From Pseudomonadota bacterium (lineage in GTDB: Bacteria > Pseudomonadota > Alphaproteobacteria > Rhizobiales > Xanthobacteraceae): a stretch of 41,198 nt of DNA. The stretch's first letter is position 1. Each line of letters begins with the position of its first letter. A program made the position numbers and the translations under genes. Positions 8,505-18,324 of this stretch are shown here, piece after piece. The notes under the pieces are model-generated. The model saw only the letters and a list, made by a program, of their open reading frames with translations. It ran no database searches and was not told the origin of the DNA. The stretch covers positions 1-41,198 of the forward strand of contig JAEWHP010000024.1 of NCBI GenBank assembly GCA_023387735.1, read 5' to 3'.

Positions 8505-11500
8505 TTATGCGATTTCCTCTTTGGCGGCTTCCTGTTGCCGCATCGGTTCGGCCGGCGTCGCAAGCTCCTGCGCGAGCCTGGTCGCGCCAACGTAGTCGGT
8601 CTTGCCGGAGCCCAGCAGTGGCACATTGCCGACCACGCGGATATCGGCCGGCACCGCCAGTTCGGACGCGCCGACGGTTCTGGCCTGGCGCTGCATCGCC
8701 GAGCGATCGGCATCCTTCTGCGTGGTCAGGAGCACGATCCGCTCGCCCTTGCGTGCATCGGGAATGGATACCGCGACCGACATCGCCTGCGGCCACAGCG
8801 CCGCGGCCATGGCTTCGACCGCCGACAGCGAGACCATCTCGCCGGCAATCTTGGCGAAGCGCTTGGCGCGGCCCTTGATGGCGATGAATCCCGCCGCATC
8901 GATGGCGACGATGTCGCCGGTGTCGTGCCAGCCGCCGGCGAGCGGCTCCAGCACGCCGGGGTTTTCCGCACGCAGGTATCCGAGCATCACGTTGGGCCCG
9001 CGCACCGACAGACGTCCGCCTTCCTCGATTCCGGGAACGGGGTCGAGGCGCGCTTCCATCAGCGGCGACAGCCGGCCGACGGTGCCGGGGCGATTCGCCA
9101 TCGGCGTGTTCATCGCCAGCACGGGCGCGGTCTCGGTGACGCCGTAACCCTCGAGGATACGGATGCCGTAGCGCTCCATATAGACCTGCCGCGTGCGGTC
9201 CTTCACCGCTTCCGCGCCAGCGATCACCAGGCGCAGGGTGCGGAAGTCGTAGGCGTGGGCCGAGCGAGCGTAGCCGGTGAGGAAGGTATCGGTGCCGAAC
9301 AGGATGGTGGCGCCGGTCTGGTAGATCAGTTCCGGCACGATCCGGTAATGCAGCGGCGACGGATACATGAAGATCGGAATGCCGGCCAGCATCGGCATCA
9401 TCATTCCGCCCGTCAGGCCAAAGGAGTGGAATACGGGCAGCACGTTGAACACCTTGTCGTTGGCGTTGGCGTCGACCCGGGCCAGCGCCTGGGCCGCGTT
9501 GGCCAGGATGTTGCGATGGGTGAGCACGACGCCCTTGGGCGTGCCCTCCGATCCCGACGTGAACAGGATCACCGCCGGATGGTCCGCCTTGCGCGCCACG
9601 CGCGGCGCAGTGCCGGCGAGCAGCCCGCGGACCTTGTCGAGCGCACCGATGCCGGCACGCACGTCCTCCAGATACACGACGCGGGCCTGTCCGGCGATGG
9701 CGGCGACCAGCTTGTCGAGCTTGCCCTTCTCGATGAACGCCTTCGACGTCAGCACGGTCCTGACTTGCGCGGCCTGCATCGCCGCCAGCACGTTGACCGG
9801 GCCGGCGGAGAAATTGAGCATCGCCGGCACGCGGCCGATGGTCTGAAGCGCCATGAACACCACGGCGACGCCGGCCGAATTCGGCAGCAGCACGCCGACA
9901 TTCTCGCCGGCCGTGGTGCCCTTCTCGAGCTTGCGGCTCAAAACCTGGGCGCCGAGGATCATCTTGCGATAGGTCAGCCTGGTGCCCAGCGCGTCCTCGA
10001 TGATCGGCTTGCCGGTATCGCGGTCGCGGCGTGCATGTGCCAGCGCTTCAAACAGGGTGTGGTCCAGCATGGCGTTCTTCACCACGGCGTCGATCATCAC
10101 GTCCTGCAGCGCGGCGCCTGCGGCGTTGCGGCGGATCTTGCCCTTCAGCGACGGGTCGATCGACAATTTCACCGGCGGCAGGATCGTGATCGTCACCTTG
10201 GGGAACCACGAGCGCTTGATCTCGCCGTTCTTCAGGTAACTCAGACGCGAACGCTGCGCGCCTTCGATGCGGACGGGCACGACGACCGCGTCGGCCTTGT
10301 CGGCGATCATCGCGGTGCCGTCGTAAACCTTCATCAGCGAGCCTGACACCGTGATACGACCCTCGGGGAAGATCACCACCGGTTCGCCCGACGCCACCAG
10401 TCTGATCAGGTCGCGCGCCGCAAGCGGCTTGCTCGGATCCATGGTGTAGTGCTTGATCAGCTTCAGGAACGGCTTTGCCCACCACGCCTTGGAAATCCCG
10501 GTGTCGACCGCAAAGCTGGCGTCGATCGGCAGCGTCGCATGCAGCAGCGGGCCATCGACCAGGCTCACATGGTTCGGCGCGATCAGCATGCGTGTGCCGG
10601 CCGGCGGCAGATTCTCCATGCCGCGAACCTCGACGCGGAACAGCGCACGAAACAGCAGCGCCCCGAAGTCGCGCACGCCTTCGCGGCCCCATTTGTTGAG
10701 CACGAACCAGACCGAGCCAAAGCTTGCGATCGCAAGGCCGAAGAATATCCAGGCAACCGGAACGCCAACCGCCTGCAAGCCCGCGACAAGCAGCGAGCCG
10801 GCCACCATGAAGGCAGCCTGCAGCACGTTGCCGGCAGCGATCACGCGGGCCCGTTCCGACGGCGCAGACCATGCCTGCACGGCGGCAAAGGACGGCACCA
10901 CGAACAAGCCGCCGCCAACCGCGAACAGGAAGAAGTCGGCGAGCATCCGGACACCGGCAAAGGAGGTGATGAATGCGGCGGCGGTTACGTCCGTGCCTTT
11001 CACCGTACTTCCAATGGCCCAGGCCAGATCGAGGCCGACGATGCCCATCACGATCGCGCCGATCGGCACCAGCGCGAGATTCGGCCGCACATGGCTGAGC
11101 TGCGCGGCAAACAGCGAACCCGCGGCAATACCGATCGCGAACACGGCGAGGCAGACTGTCACGACGCCTTCGGTGCCGCCGATGCCGCCCTTGACCAGCG
11201 CGGGCAGCAGCGACAGCACGATCGCGCCGACCATCCAGAACCAGGATACGATCACCATGCCGTCCCAGAGGCGCGGCTCGGCGTAAAGCGTCTTCAAGAG
11301 GCGAACGGTGGAGGTCCAGGGGTTGGCTGTGATCAGCAGATCAGGCGCGGATGGCCGGGTCGCGGGAATACGCGCCGCGAACGCCCAGGACAGCACCGAC
11401 AGCCCGACAACTGCAAGGCAGATCCATCCCATATGCGAAGCGCCGACGACCAGCAGTGCACCGGCGATGGTGCCGATCAGGATCGCCAGGAAGGTCGCGC

Positions 11501-11936
11501 CTTCGACGAGAGCGTTGCCGGTGGAGAGTTCGGAAACCGATAGCTGATCGGGAAGGATCGCGTATTTCACCGGGCCGAACAGTGCGGCGATCACGCCGAA
11601 CAGCCCGAGCGCCACAAAAAGCAACGGGATCGAATGCATGTAGAAGCCGGCGGCCGCAAAGCAGGCCGCGAATATCTCGGCGAATTTCAGCCGGCGCGCG
11701 ACGGTCATCTTGACGAATTTGTCGGCCAGTTCGCCACCGAGCGCCGAAAGCACGAAAAAGGGAAAGATGAAGACCGCACCGGCCAGCGTCACCAACGGGG
11801 CGCCTTCTTCGGCGGCCACGCCATAGAGCAGCAGGATGACGAGCCCATTCTTCAGCACATTGTCGTTCAAGGCCGAACAGAATTGGGAGCCGAACAGCGG
11901 TGCGAAACGACGAGAGGACAGCAATTCCTTGATCAT
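8505..11936 (-). CDS. aas: Lysophospholipid transporter / 2-acyl-glycerophosphoethanolamine acyltransferase / acyl-ACP synthetase fusion (LplT-PlsC-Aas)
   Basis: A 1143-residue membrane protein made of three enzymes. Residues about 1-415 are an MFS transporter like LplT, a lysophospholipid flippase. Residues about 430-600 are a PlsC-type acyltransferase with the catalytic NHVSLVD (His456, Asp461) and FPEGR (523-527). Residues about 620-1135 are an adenylate-forming acyl-ACP/acyl-CoA ligase with LFTSGSEGTPKG at about 791-802. In Escherichia coli, LplT is separate and Aas carries the last two parts; together they bring lysophospholipids back across the inner membrane and re-acylate them. Here all steps are on one chain, about the summed length of both. 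The ATG at 11936 gives a natural MFS start (MIKELLSSRRFAPLFGSQFCSA without its last residues), though its Shine-Dalgarno is weak. A small gene and a TetR gene lie upstream and may regulate it. Confidence 0.92.
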   Translation of the reverse strand: MIKELLSSRRFAPLFGSQFCSALNDNVLKNGLVILLLYGVAAEEGAPLVTLAGAVFIFPFFVLSALGGELADKFVKMTVARRLKFAEIFAACFAAAGFYMHSIPLLFVALGLFGVIAALFGPVKYAILPDQLSVSELSTGNALVEGATFLAILIGTIAGALLVVGASHMGWICLAVVGLSVLSWAFAARIPATRPSAPDLLITANPWTSTVRLLKTLYAEPRLWDGMVIVSWFWMVGAIVLSLLPALVKGGIGGTEGVVTVCLAVFAIGIAAGSLFAAQLSHVRPNLALVPIGAIVMGIVGLDLAWAIGSTVKGTDVTAAAFITSFAGVRMLADFFLFAVGGGLFVVPSFAAVQAWSAPSERARVIAAGNVLQAAFMVAGSLLVAGLQAVGVPVAWIFFGLAIASFGSVWFVLNKWGREGVRDFGALLFRALFRVEVRGMENLPPAGTRMLIAPNHVSLVDGPLLHATLPIDASFAVDTGISKAWWAKPFLKLIKHYTMDPSKPLAARDLIRLVASGEPVVIFPEGRITVSGSLMKVYDGTAMIADKADAVVVPVRIEGAQRSRLSYLKNGEIKRSWFPKVTITILPPVKLSIDPSLKGKIRRNAAGAALQDVMIDAVVKNAMLDHTLFEALAHARRDRDTGKPIIEDALGTRLTYRKMILGAQVLSRKLEKGTTAGENVGVLLPNSAGVAVVFMALQTIGRVPAMLNFSAGPVNVLAAMQAAQVRTVLTSKAFIEKGKLDKLVAAIAGQARVVYLEDVRAGIGALDKVRGLLAGTAPRVARKADHPAVILFTSGSEGTPKGVVLTHRNILANAAQALARVDANANDKVFNVLPVFHSFGLTGGMMMPMLAGIPIFMYPSPLHYRIVPELIYQTGATILFGTDTFLTGYARSAHAYDFRTLRLVIAGAEAVKDRTRQVYMERYGIRILEGYGVTETAPVLAMNTPMANRPGTVGRLSPLMEARLDPVPGIEEGGRLSVRGPNVMLGYLRAENPGVLEPLAGGWHDTGDIVAIDAAGFIAIKGRAKRFAKIAGEMVSLSAVEAMAAALWPQAMSVAVSIPDARKGERIVLLTTQKDADRSAMQRQARTVGASELAVPADIRVVGNVPLLGSGKTDYVGATRLAQELATPAEPMRQQEAAKEEIA

Positions 11937-12193
11937 GACTGTTAGTTACCTGTTGCTTCCGCCGGGCAATTCCGGATGTGTGGTCTGCAGGTTGTGAGCT
12001 ACTGGCGTGAGGGTCGTCGCTCGCACGAAGGTCTGGCCGCGCGAAGTGGTCGCCGGGCACGGTTGCATTGAAAGGTTGTACGGAAAGTTATCCGGACACC
12101 GTTGCGCGGGATGTGGTGAACGAATTGCCGGGGCATAGTGATCTCTTCCTTACGATTGGAGAGACATTTGAACGAAATTGGCGGCGCCTCGGC

Positions 12194-12442
12194 TCAGGTC
12201 AAATGGTGCAGGGAGGCGAACGGCGTCATCTTCCATAGGCCGCGCGGACGATGCGCCTTCATGGTTGCGCGCAAGCTGCGCGCCGATCGCCGGCGGGCCA
12301 GGACGCCGCCGACGTCGCAGGCATTGGCAATGCGCTCGATCGGCGCGGTTGCGATGTGGACGATGACCTTGCCAAAGCCCTTCACGAGTTCGATGGCGTC
12401 GTCGACGAAAGCAGTGGTCAATTGGGAAACAAGGGTTTGCAT
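12194..12442 (-). CDS. Small hypothetical protein divergent from a TetR regulator
   Basis: An 82-residue protein I do not recognise. Its first half (TTAFVDDAIELVKGFGKVIV) looks helical and amphipathic; its second half is rich in Arg and Lys (ARRRSARSLRA) with no transmembrane segment. Support for it being real: an ATG at 12442 with TGGAGG about nine bases upstream, a good minus-strand promoter-like sequence (TTGAAC, 17 bases, TATACG; 12508-12480), and two identical palindromes in the shared region with the TetR gene. It could be the first gene of a transcript running into the phospholipid-repair fusion at 11936, 257 bases further on. No function is assigned. Confidence 0.55.
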   Translation of the reverse strand: MQTLVSQLTTAFVDDAIELVKGFGKVIVHIATAPIERIANACDVGGVLARRRSARSLRATMKAHRPRGLWKMTPFASLHHLT

Positions 12443-12463
12443 TGGGGCAGCCTCCAGGTTAAA

Positions 12464-12476
12464 TGAACAATGTTCA
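12464..12476. promoter_or_regulatory. Palindromic operator candidate 1 (TGAACAATGTTCA)
   Basis: TGAACA and TGTTCA flank a single central base. An exact second copy is at 12495-12507, 31 bases away centre to centre, close to three DNA turns. This copy overlaps the likely start points of both divergent transcripts: the -10-like TAAATG at 12460-12465 (plus strand, behind TTGCAT at 12437-12442) and about position 12473 for the minus-strand gene. TetR proteins commonly bind such palindromes in their own promoter. Confidence 0.6.
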
Positions 12477-12493
12477 GGACGTATAGGGCCAAA

Positions 12494-13123
12494 ATGAACA
12501 ATGTTCAAGAAGAATCTGCGCGCGACCGCAAAAAAACTTTGCGGCGCCATCTCATGATCGAGATCGCGCGGGGCATAATTGCCGCTAATGGATTGAGATC
12601 ATTGAAGGTTCGGGATGTGGCCGAAGCCGCCGACTGCTCCATTGGGAGCGTCTATAACGAGTTCGGCGACTTCGACGGCCTGATCCTGACCGTGAATCGC
12701 GAGACGGTGCGGGCTCTGACGGACCGTCTGGTGGCGGTTCCTGCCGAAAATCCGGTCTCTCAGCTCCACGGCCTGGCCGCGACCTACCTCACGTTTGCGG
12801 CCGATCACGCCAATCTATTGCGCTCGCTGTTCGAGCACAGGATGGAGGACGACCGGCCGTTCCCCGAAGACATCCTGCTGATGGTGATGCAGGCGTTTGC
12901 GCTGATGCATGAACCGTTGGTCCGGCTTCTGCCCGACCGGAATCCGGAAGAGGTCGCGTTGCTGGCGCGCATGATGTTCTCTGCCGTGCACGGCATCATT
13001 TCGCTTGGCCTGGAAGAGCGAATGGTCGCGGTGCCGCCGGAAAAGCTGCGCCAGCAGTTGGCGCAGTTCGTCGATACGCACCTGACGGGGTTGGGCATAT
13101 CGCTTGATCGCGCGAGGCGATGA
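12494..13123 (+). CDS. TetR-family transcriptional regulator
   Basis: A 209-residue regulator with an N-terminal helix-turn-helix (about residues 36-58: SLKVRDVAEAADCSIGSVYN, then EFGDFDGL) and an alpha-helical C-terminal ligand domain that contains a TetR C-terminal pattern (ARMMFSAVHGIISLGLEERM). I prefer the ATG at 12494, protein MNNVQEESARDRKK, with AGGG a few bases before it; an in-frame ATG at 12470 would put the likely transcription start inside the gene. Two identical palindromes overlap its promoter and start. Its targets are probably itself and the small divergent gene, perhaps also the lysophospholipid-repair fusion beyond. The ligand is unknown; an acyl-CoA or lipid would fit the setting but is a guess. 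Confidence 0.9.
   Translation: MNNVQEESARDRKKTLRRHLMIEIARGIIAANGLRSLKVRDVAEAADCSIGSVYNEFGDFDGLILTVNRETVRALTDRLVAVPAENPVSQLHGLAATYLTFAADHANLLRSLFEHRMEDDRPFPEDILLMVMQAFALMHEPLVRLLPDRNPEEVALLARMMFSAVHGIISLGLEERMVAVPPEKLRQQLAQFVDTHLTGLGISLDRARR
12495..12507. promoter_or_regulatory. Palindromic operator candidate 2 (identical to operator 1)
   Basis: This is the second exact copy of the 13-base palindrome. It overlaps the start codon of the TetR gene (12494) and the -35-like TTGAAC (12508-12503) of the divergent small gene. Two identical sites in a 120-bp region are unlikely by chance and point to autoregulation with shared control of the divergent gene. Confidence 0.6.
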
Positions 13124-13190
13124 TGTCTGAGCGCTGCCGCGCGAGCGCCTACGCTGGCTGGTTCGCCGATCCCCGCTTCGCCGTCGCCGT

Positions 13191-14405
13191 TCAGGAGCCG
13201 CGCAGCATTTCGCTGATCACGTTCAACTGGTTGTCGCGAAACTCGACCATGTAGCCGTCCCTGATCGGACGGTAGTCGGTTGGCGAGGTATTGAGCGTGA
13301 TGCCGGGCAGCAGCATCGACAGCGGGACGCCATTGAGGTTGGCGGCCTGTGCCATGATGTTGGCGCGGCTGAGATCGTTCTTGCACTGCTCCAGCACCAC
13401 CACCAGCGCCTGCGCGACCATGTAGCCATAGCCGGCGGCGAAGTTGCCGAGGTCAACGTTCGGCAGCCGCGACTTCATGAACTCGGCGTAGGCGAGAAGG
13501 CCGGCATCCTTCGTATCCTTGCTGTAGGTCTTCAGCGCCACGACCGACATGATGCCCGTCGATGCCTCGACGCCGGCCGGCACAAACACAGTGTCCTTGT
13601 TGGTGCAGCCTGACGAGATGAAGCGCATCGGACGCCAGCCGGTCTCATACGCCTTGCGGATCGCCTGGGCGCAGGCGCGGGGCGTCACGCTGTAGATCAG
13701 GAAGACATCGGCCTTGGTGTTGGCGAGCGTGATGATCTGCGAGTCGACGGTAGGGTCGGCGACCTCGAAGCTCGACGCCATGGCGATGACCTTGTCGGCG
13801 TCGGCGCCGAGGGCGTCCTTGACGCCGCGCAGGTAATCTTTTCCGGCATCGTCGTTCTGATAAAGGATCGCGATCCGCGCGTTGGGGTTCTTGGCGCGGG
13901 CGTAGCGGACCTCGATGCCGGCTTCCTCGTAATAGTTCGGCGCCCATGGCAGCGCCATCAGCCAGGGCTGCGTCGCCGGATCGTTCCATTTCGATGCGGA
14001 GCTGATCAGGAACAGATGCGGCACCTTGGCGCCATTGAGATACTTCGCCGTCGCCGAACTCGGCGCGGTGCCCATGGTGCCGAACATGAAGGCGACGTTG
14101 TCACTCTCGACCAATCGGCGTGTGGCCTCGACCGTCTTCGGCGGCGAGAAGCCGTCGTCGAGCGAGATCATGTTGAGCTTGCGCCCGTTGACGCCGCCCT
14201 TCTCGTTGATCATGTCGAAATAGGCCGCGAAGACCTTGCCGGTGACGCTGAGCGCCGACGCCGGGCCGCTATACGGCATGATGTTGCCGAACTTGATCTC
14301 GGTATCCGTGATGCCGGGTTGCTGGGCGAAAGCGGCGGCAGATGCGGCAAAGGTCAGCAATGCCGACAGGACAATGGCCGGGGCTGATTTGCTCAATCGG
14401 ATCAT
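13191..14405 (-). CDS. ABC transporter substrate-binding protein, branched-chain amino acid (LivK) type
   Basis: A 404-residue periplasmic binding protein of the Leu/Ile/Val or urea class (Peripla_BP_6-like). It has a signal peptide cleaved near AFA|QQP (about residue 27), then the family start ITDTEIKFGNIMPYSGPASA and VNGRKLNMISLDDGFSPPKTVE. GGGGAGG lies upstream of the ATG at 14405. No permease or ATPase gene of this transporter class is next to it, so it is an orphan that must share a membrane complex encoded elsewhere. In rhizobia many such orphans bind aromatic or aliphatic acids rather than amino acids. It diverges from the acyl-CoA dehydrogenase series starting at 14622, which hints that its ligand is related to that pathway; this is inference. 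Confidence 0.9.
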   Translation of the reverse strand: MIRLSKSAPAIVLSALLTFAASAAAFAQQPGITDTEIKFGNIMPYSGPASALSVTGKVFAAYFDMINEKGGVNGRKLNMISLDDGFSPPKTVEATRRLVESDNVAFMFGTMGTAPSSATAKYLNGAKVPHLFLISSASKWNDPATQPWLMALPWAPNYYEEAGIEVRYARAKNPNARIAILYQNDDAGKDYLRGVKDALGADADKVIAMASSFEVADPTVDSQIITLANTKADVFLIYSVTPRACAQAIRKAYETGWRPMRFISSGCTNKDTVFVPAGVEASTGIMSVVALKTYSKDTKDAGLLAYAEFMKSRLPNVDLGNFAAGYGYMVAQALVVVLEQCKNDLSRANIMAQAANLNGVPLSMLLPGITLNTSPTDYRPIRDGYMVEFRDNQLNVISEMLRGS

Positions 14406-14544
14406 GCTTCATCCTCCCCGGCGAATGGCCGTTATGTGTTATTGATTTTGTGCGGCAGACGCTAAGTCAGGGCCGGGTGACCGGTCTTGCGTTCAGTTGC
14501 TGGGCACGGCATGCGTCAGGTCGCCGCTCACGATGTGCGTTGGC

Positions 14545-14558
14545 GGCACAATAGTGCC
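14545..14558. promoter_or_regulatory. Short palindrome between the binding-protein gene and the dehydrogenase genes
   Basis: GGCAC and GTGCC flank AATA in the 216-bp divergent region. It could be an operator acting on both directions. The arms are only five bases, so support is weak. Confidence 0.25.
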
Positions 14559-14621
14559 AGCCGCTCAACGCAAGTTTGCGGGGGTCAAATCAGGGCATCG
14601 TGATCCCACGGGAGGATGAGC

Positions 14622-15776
14622 ATGCTGGAGCGCACAAGGGTGCAAAGCCCGTTCTACACCGCGGAACACGAGGCGTTTCGCGACGTGATGCGACGCTTCG
14701 TGGCGCGCGAGATCGAGCCTTATGCCCATGAATGGGACGAAGCCGGCGAATTTCCGCGCGAGCTCTATGCCAAGGCCTCGGAGATCGGGCTGCTCGGGCT
14801 TGGCTTTCCGGAAGAATATGGCGGTGTCACCGCCGATCAGTTCATGAAGATCGTGGCGTCGCAGGAACTGGCGCGTGCCGGCGCCGGCGGGGTCAGTTCG
14901 AGCCTGATGAGCCACACCATCGGCTCGCCGCCGATCGCCCGCGCCGCGCGGCCCGAGGTCAAGGCGCGGGTGCTGCCGCTTGTGCTGTCGGGCAAGAGGA
15001 TCTCGGCGCTTGCGATCACCGAGCCGAGTGGCGGCTCCGACGTCGCCAATCTCCGTACCAAAGCGCAGCGTGATGGCGATCATTATGTCGTCAGCGGCGA
15101 AAAGACCTTCATCACGTCAGGCATGCGGGCCGACTATCTGACCGTTGCCGTGCGCACCGGCGGCGAGGGCCCGGGCGGCGTCAGCCTGTTACTGATCGAA
15201 GGCGATACGCCGGGCCTGTCGCGCACCAAACTGAAGAAGATGGGCTGGTGGGCCTCGGACACCGCCACGCTGCATTTCGACGAGTGTCGCGTTCCGGTCG
15301 AGAACCTGATCGGCGAGGAGGGCCAGGGCTTCAAGATCATCATGCAGAATTTCAACAGCGAACGCATGGGAATGGCGGCGAGTTGCACGGCCTATGCCCG
15401 CGTCTGCGTCGAGGAAGCGATCGCCTACGCCAGGGAACGCAAGACGTTTGGCAAGCCGATTGCGCAGCACCAGGTGATCCGCCACAAGCTGGTCGACATG
15501 GCGCAGAAGGTCGCGGCGTCGCAGGCGATGCTGGAAATGCTGGCGTGGCGGCTCGGGCAGGGCGAGAGTCCGGTCGCCGAGATCTGCATGATGAAGAACC
15601 AGGCGACCCAGACCATGGCGTTCTGCGCCTCCGAGGCGGTGCAGATTTTCGGCGGCGCCGGCTTCATGCGCGGCGTCAAGGTCGAGCGCATCTACCGCGA
15701 GGTCAAGGTCAACGCCATCGGCGGCGGTACCGAGGAGATCATGAAGGATCTCGCGTCAAGGCAGATGGGGCTTTAG
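14622..15776 (+). CDS. Acyl-CoA dehydrogenase (isovaleryl-type catalytic site)
   Basis: A 384-residue flavoprotein of the acyl-CoA dehydrogenase family, which puts a 2,3 double bond into acyl-CoA and passes electrons to ETF. Family signatures are present: ALAITEPSGGSDVANLRTKA (FAD and substrate binding, about 129-148), RKTFGKPIAQHQ, and the C-terminal IGGGTEEIMKDL. The position of the usual C-terminal catalytic Glu is Gly (GGGTEE). As in isovaleryl-CoA dehydrogenase, the likely base is instead Glu247 in FNSERMGMA. I prefer the ATG at 14622 over 14616, since GGGAGG ends right at 14615 and fits only the later start. It heads a run of three dehydrogenase genes. Branched-chain or aryl-acyl substrates are likely; the exact one is unknown. 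Confidence 0.9.
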   Translation: MLERTRVQSPFYTAEHEAFRDVMRRFVAREIEPYAHEWDEAGEFPRELYAKASEIGLLGLGFPEEYGGVTADQFMKIVASQELARAGAGGVSSSLMSHTIGSPPIARAARPEVKARVLPLVLSGKRISALAITEPSGGSDVANLRTKAQRDGDHYVVSGEKTFITSGMRADYLTVAVRTGGEGPGGVSLLLIEGDTPGLSRTKLKKMGWWASDTATLHFDECRVPVENLIGEEGQGFKIIMQNFNSERMGMAASCTAYARVCVEEAIAYARERKTFGKPIAQHQVIRHKLVDMAQKVAASQAMLEMLAWRLGQGESPVAEICMMKNQATQTMAFCASEAVQIFGGAGFMRGVKVERIYREVKVNAIGGGTEEIMKDLASRQMGL

Positions 15777-15788
15777 TAAGCTCTCCCC

Positions 15789-15891
15789 GTCATTCCGGGG
15801 CGCGCGCAGCGCGAACCCGGAATCCATCGGGCCGCAAGTGCTGTAGTGAATTGGATTCCGGGTTCAGCCCTGCGGGCTGCCCCGGAATGAC
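15789..15891. repeat. Cloverleaf palindromic repeat, family A, copy 2
   Basis: Outer GTCATTCCGG / CCGGAATGAC, first arm CGCGC/GCGCG (loop gca), central stem CCCGGAATCCA / TGGATTCCGGG around a 25-base loop, and third arm AGCCC/GGGCT (loop tgc). It lies between two acyl-CoA dehydrogenase genes. The GGAGG right after it (15892-15896) is the best ribosome-binding site for the second one. Confidence 0.9.
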
Positions 15892-15908
15892 GGAGGATAA
15901 ACCGAAAA

Positions 15909-17069
<1,161 letters not shown>

Positions 17070-17102
17070 CGACGCAACGCGCCCAAAGCACGGGAACTGA
17101 AG

Positions 17103-18311
17103 ATGCTTCATCAGGAGAGCCAGAAAGTCATCGAACTGAAGCATCGGCTTCAGTCGTTCATGGACCGCCACGTCTATCCGAACGAAGAGCGGTTCTATCG
17201 CGAGGCCGAAGAGCTCGGCCCCTGGAAAGTTTTTCCGGTCGTCGAGGAGCTGAAGCCCAAGGCAAGGGAAGAGGGGCTCTGGAATCTGTTCCTGCCGGAG
17301 AGCGAGCACGGCGCCGGCCTGACCAACCTCGAATACGCGCCACTGTGCGAGATCATGGGACGCTCGCATCTCGCGCCGGAACTGTTCAACTGCTCGGCGC
17401 CGGATACCGGCAACATGGAAGTGCTGGCCCGCTACGGCACGCGGGAGCATCAGGAGCGCTGGCTGACTCCATTGTTGGCAGGTGAAATCCGCTCATGCTT
17501 CGCCATGACCGAGCCGGCGGTTGCTTCCAGCGACGCCACCAACATCGAGAGCAGAATCGTTCGCGACGGCGATCACTACATCATCAACGGCCGCAAATGG
17601 TACACGACCAACGCCACCGACCCGCGCTGCAAGATCTGCATCTTCATGGGCAAGACCGATCCGGACAATCCGGATCGCCATCGCCAGCAGTCGATGATCC
17701 TGGTGCCGATGGATACGCCGGGTATCAAGGTGCTTCGCCCGCTCCCGGTGTTCGGCTTCTATGGCGTGCCTGATCGGGCCTCGGAAGTCGTGTTCGAGAA
17801 CGTGCGCGTTCCCGTGGCGAACATGCTGCTCGGCGAGGGCCGCGGCTTCGAGATCGCGCAAGGACGCCTCGGCCCCGGCCGCATCCATCACTGCATGCGG
17901 CTGATCGGGCTCGCCGAACGGACGCTGGAGAAGATGTGCGTCCGCACCCGCAACCGCGTCGCCTTCGGCAAGCCGGTGTCGGAACAGACCGTCACCCAGG
18001 AGCGGATCGCGGAATCGCGCATCATGATCGAGCAGTCGCGGCTGCTGACGTTGAACGCCGCGCACATGATGGACACGGTCGGCAACCGGGTGGCGAAAGC
18101 GGAAATCGCGATGATCAAGGTCGCGGTGCCGAACATGGCGTGCCAGGTGATTGACTGGGCCATCCAGGCCCATGGCGGCGGCGGCACCAGCAACGATTTC
18201 GGCTTGGCCGCGGCCTACGCGACCGCGCGGCTGCTTCGTCTGGCAGACGGCCCGGACGAGGTCCATCGCAACCAGATCGCCCGCCTCGAATTGCGGAAGC
18301 ACAGTAACTGA
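17103..18311 (+). CDS. Acyl-CoA dehydrogenase, ACAD10/11-like
   Basis: A 402-residue acyl-CoA dehydrogenase of the longer ACAD10/ACAD11-like branch. Motifs are CSAPDTGNMEVLARYGT, FAMTEPAVASSDATNIES, NGRKWYTT, GEGRGFEIAQGRLGPGR and the C-terminal LADGPDEVHRNQIAR. Here the C-terminal catalytic position is Asp382 (ADGPDE), while the alternative site used by the two enzymes upstream has no acid (LGPGRIHH). So its active site is built differently from theirs. The start at 17103 follows GGGAACTGAAG, a modest Shine-Dalgarno, 33 bases after the previous stop. It is strikingly similar to the convergent gene 18325-19536. In other bacteria such enzymes act on long, branched or 4-hydroxy acyl-CoAs; the substrate here is not known. 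Confidence 0.9.
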   Translation: MLHQESQKVIELKHRLQSFMDRHVYPNEERFYREAEELGPWKVFPVVEELKPKAREEGLWNLFLPESEHGAGLTNLEYAPLCEIMGRSHLAPELFNCSAPDTGNMEVLARYGTREHQERWLTPLLAGEIRSCFAMTEPAVASSDATNIESRIVRDGDHYIINGRKWYTTNATDPRCKICIFMGKTDPDNPDRHRQQSMILVPMDTPGIKVLRPLPVFGFYGVPDRASEVVFENVRVPVANMLLGEGRGFEIAQGRLGPGRIHHCMRLIGLAERTLEKMCVRTRNRVAFGKPVSEQTVTQERIAESRIMIEQSRLLTLNAAHMMDTVGNRVAKAEIAMIKVAVPNMACQVIDWAIQAHGGGGTSNDFGLAAAYATARLLRLADGPDEVHRNQIARLELRKHSN

Positions 18312-18324
18312 AGGCGCCTCGCGG

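Noticed and set aside
11937..12193. Promoter for the phospholipid-repair fusion
   Set aside because: I looked for -35/-10 pairs on the minus strand; the best (TTGCCC, 15 bases, TAACTA) has poor spacing and would start transcription at the start codon.
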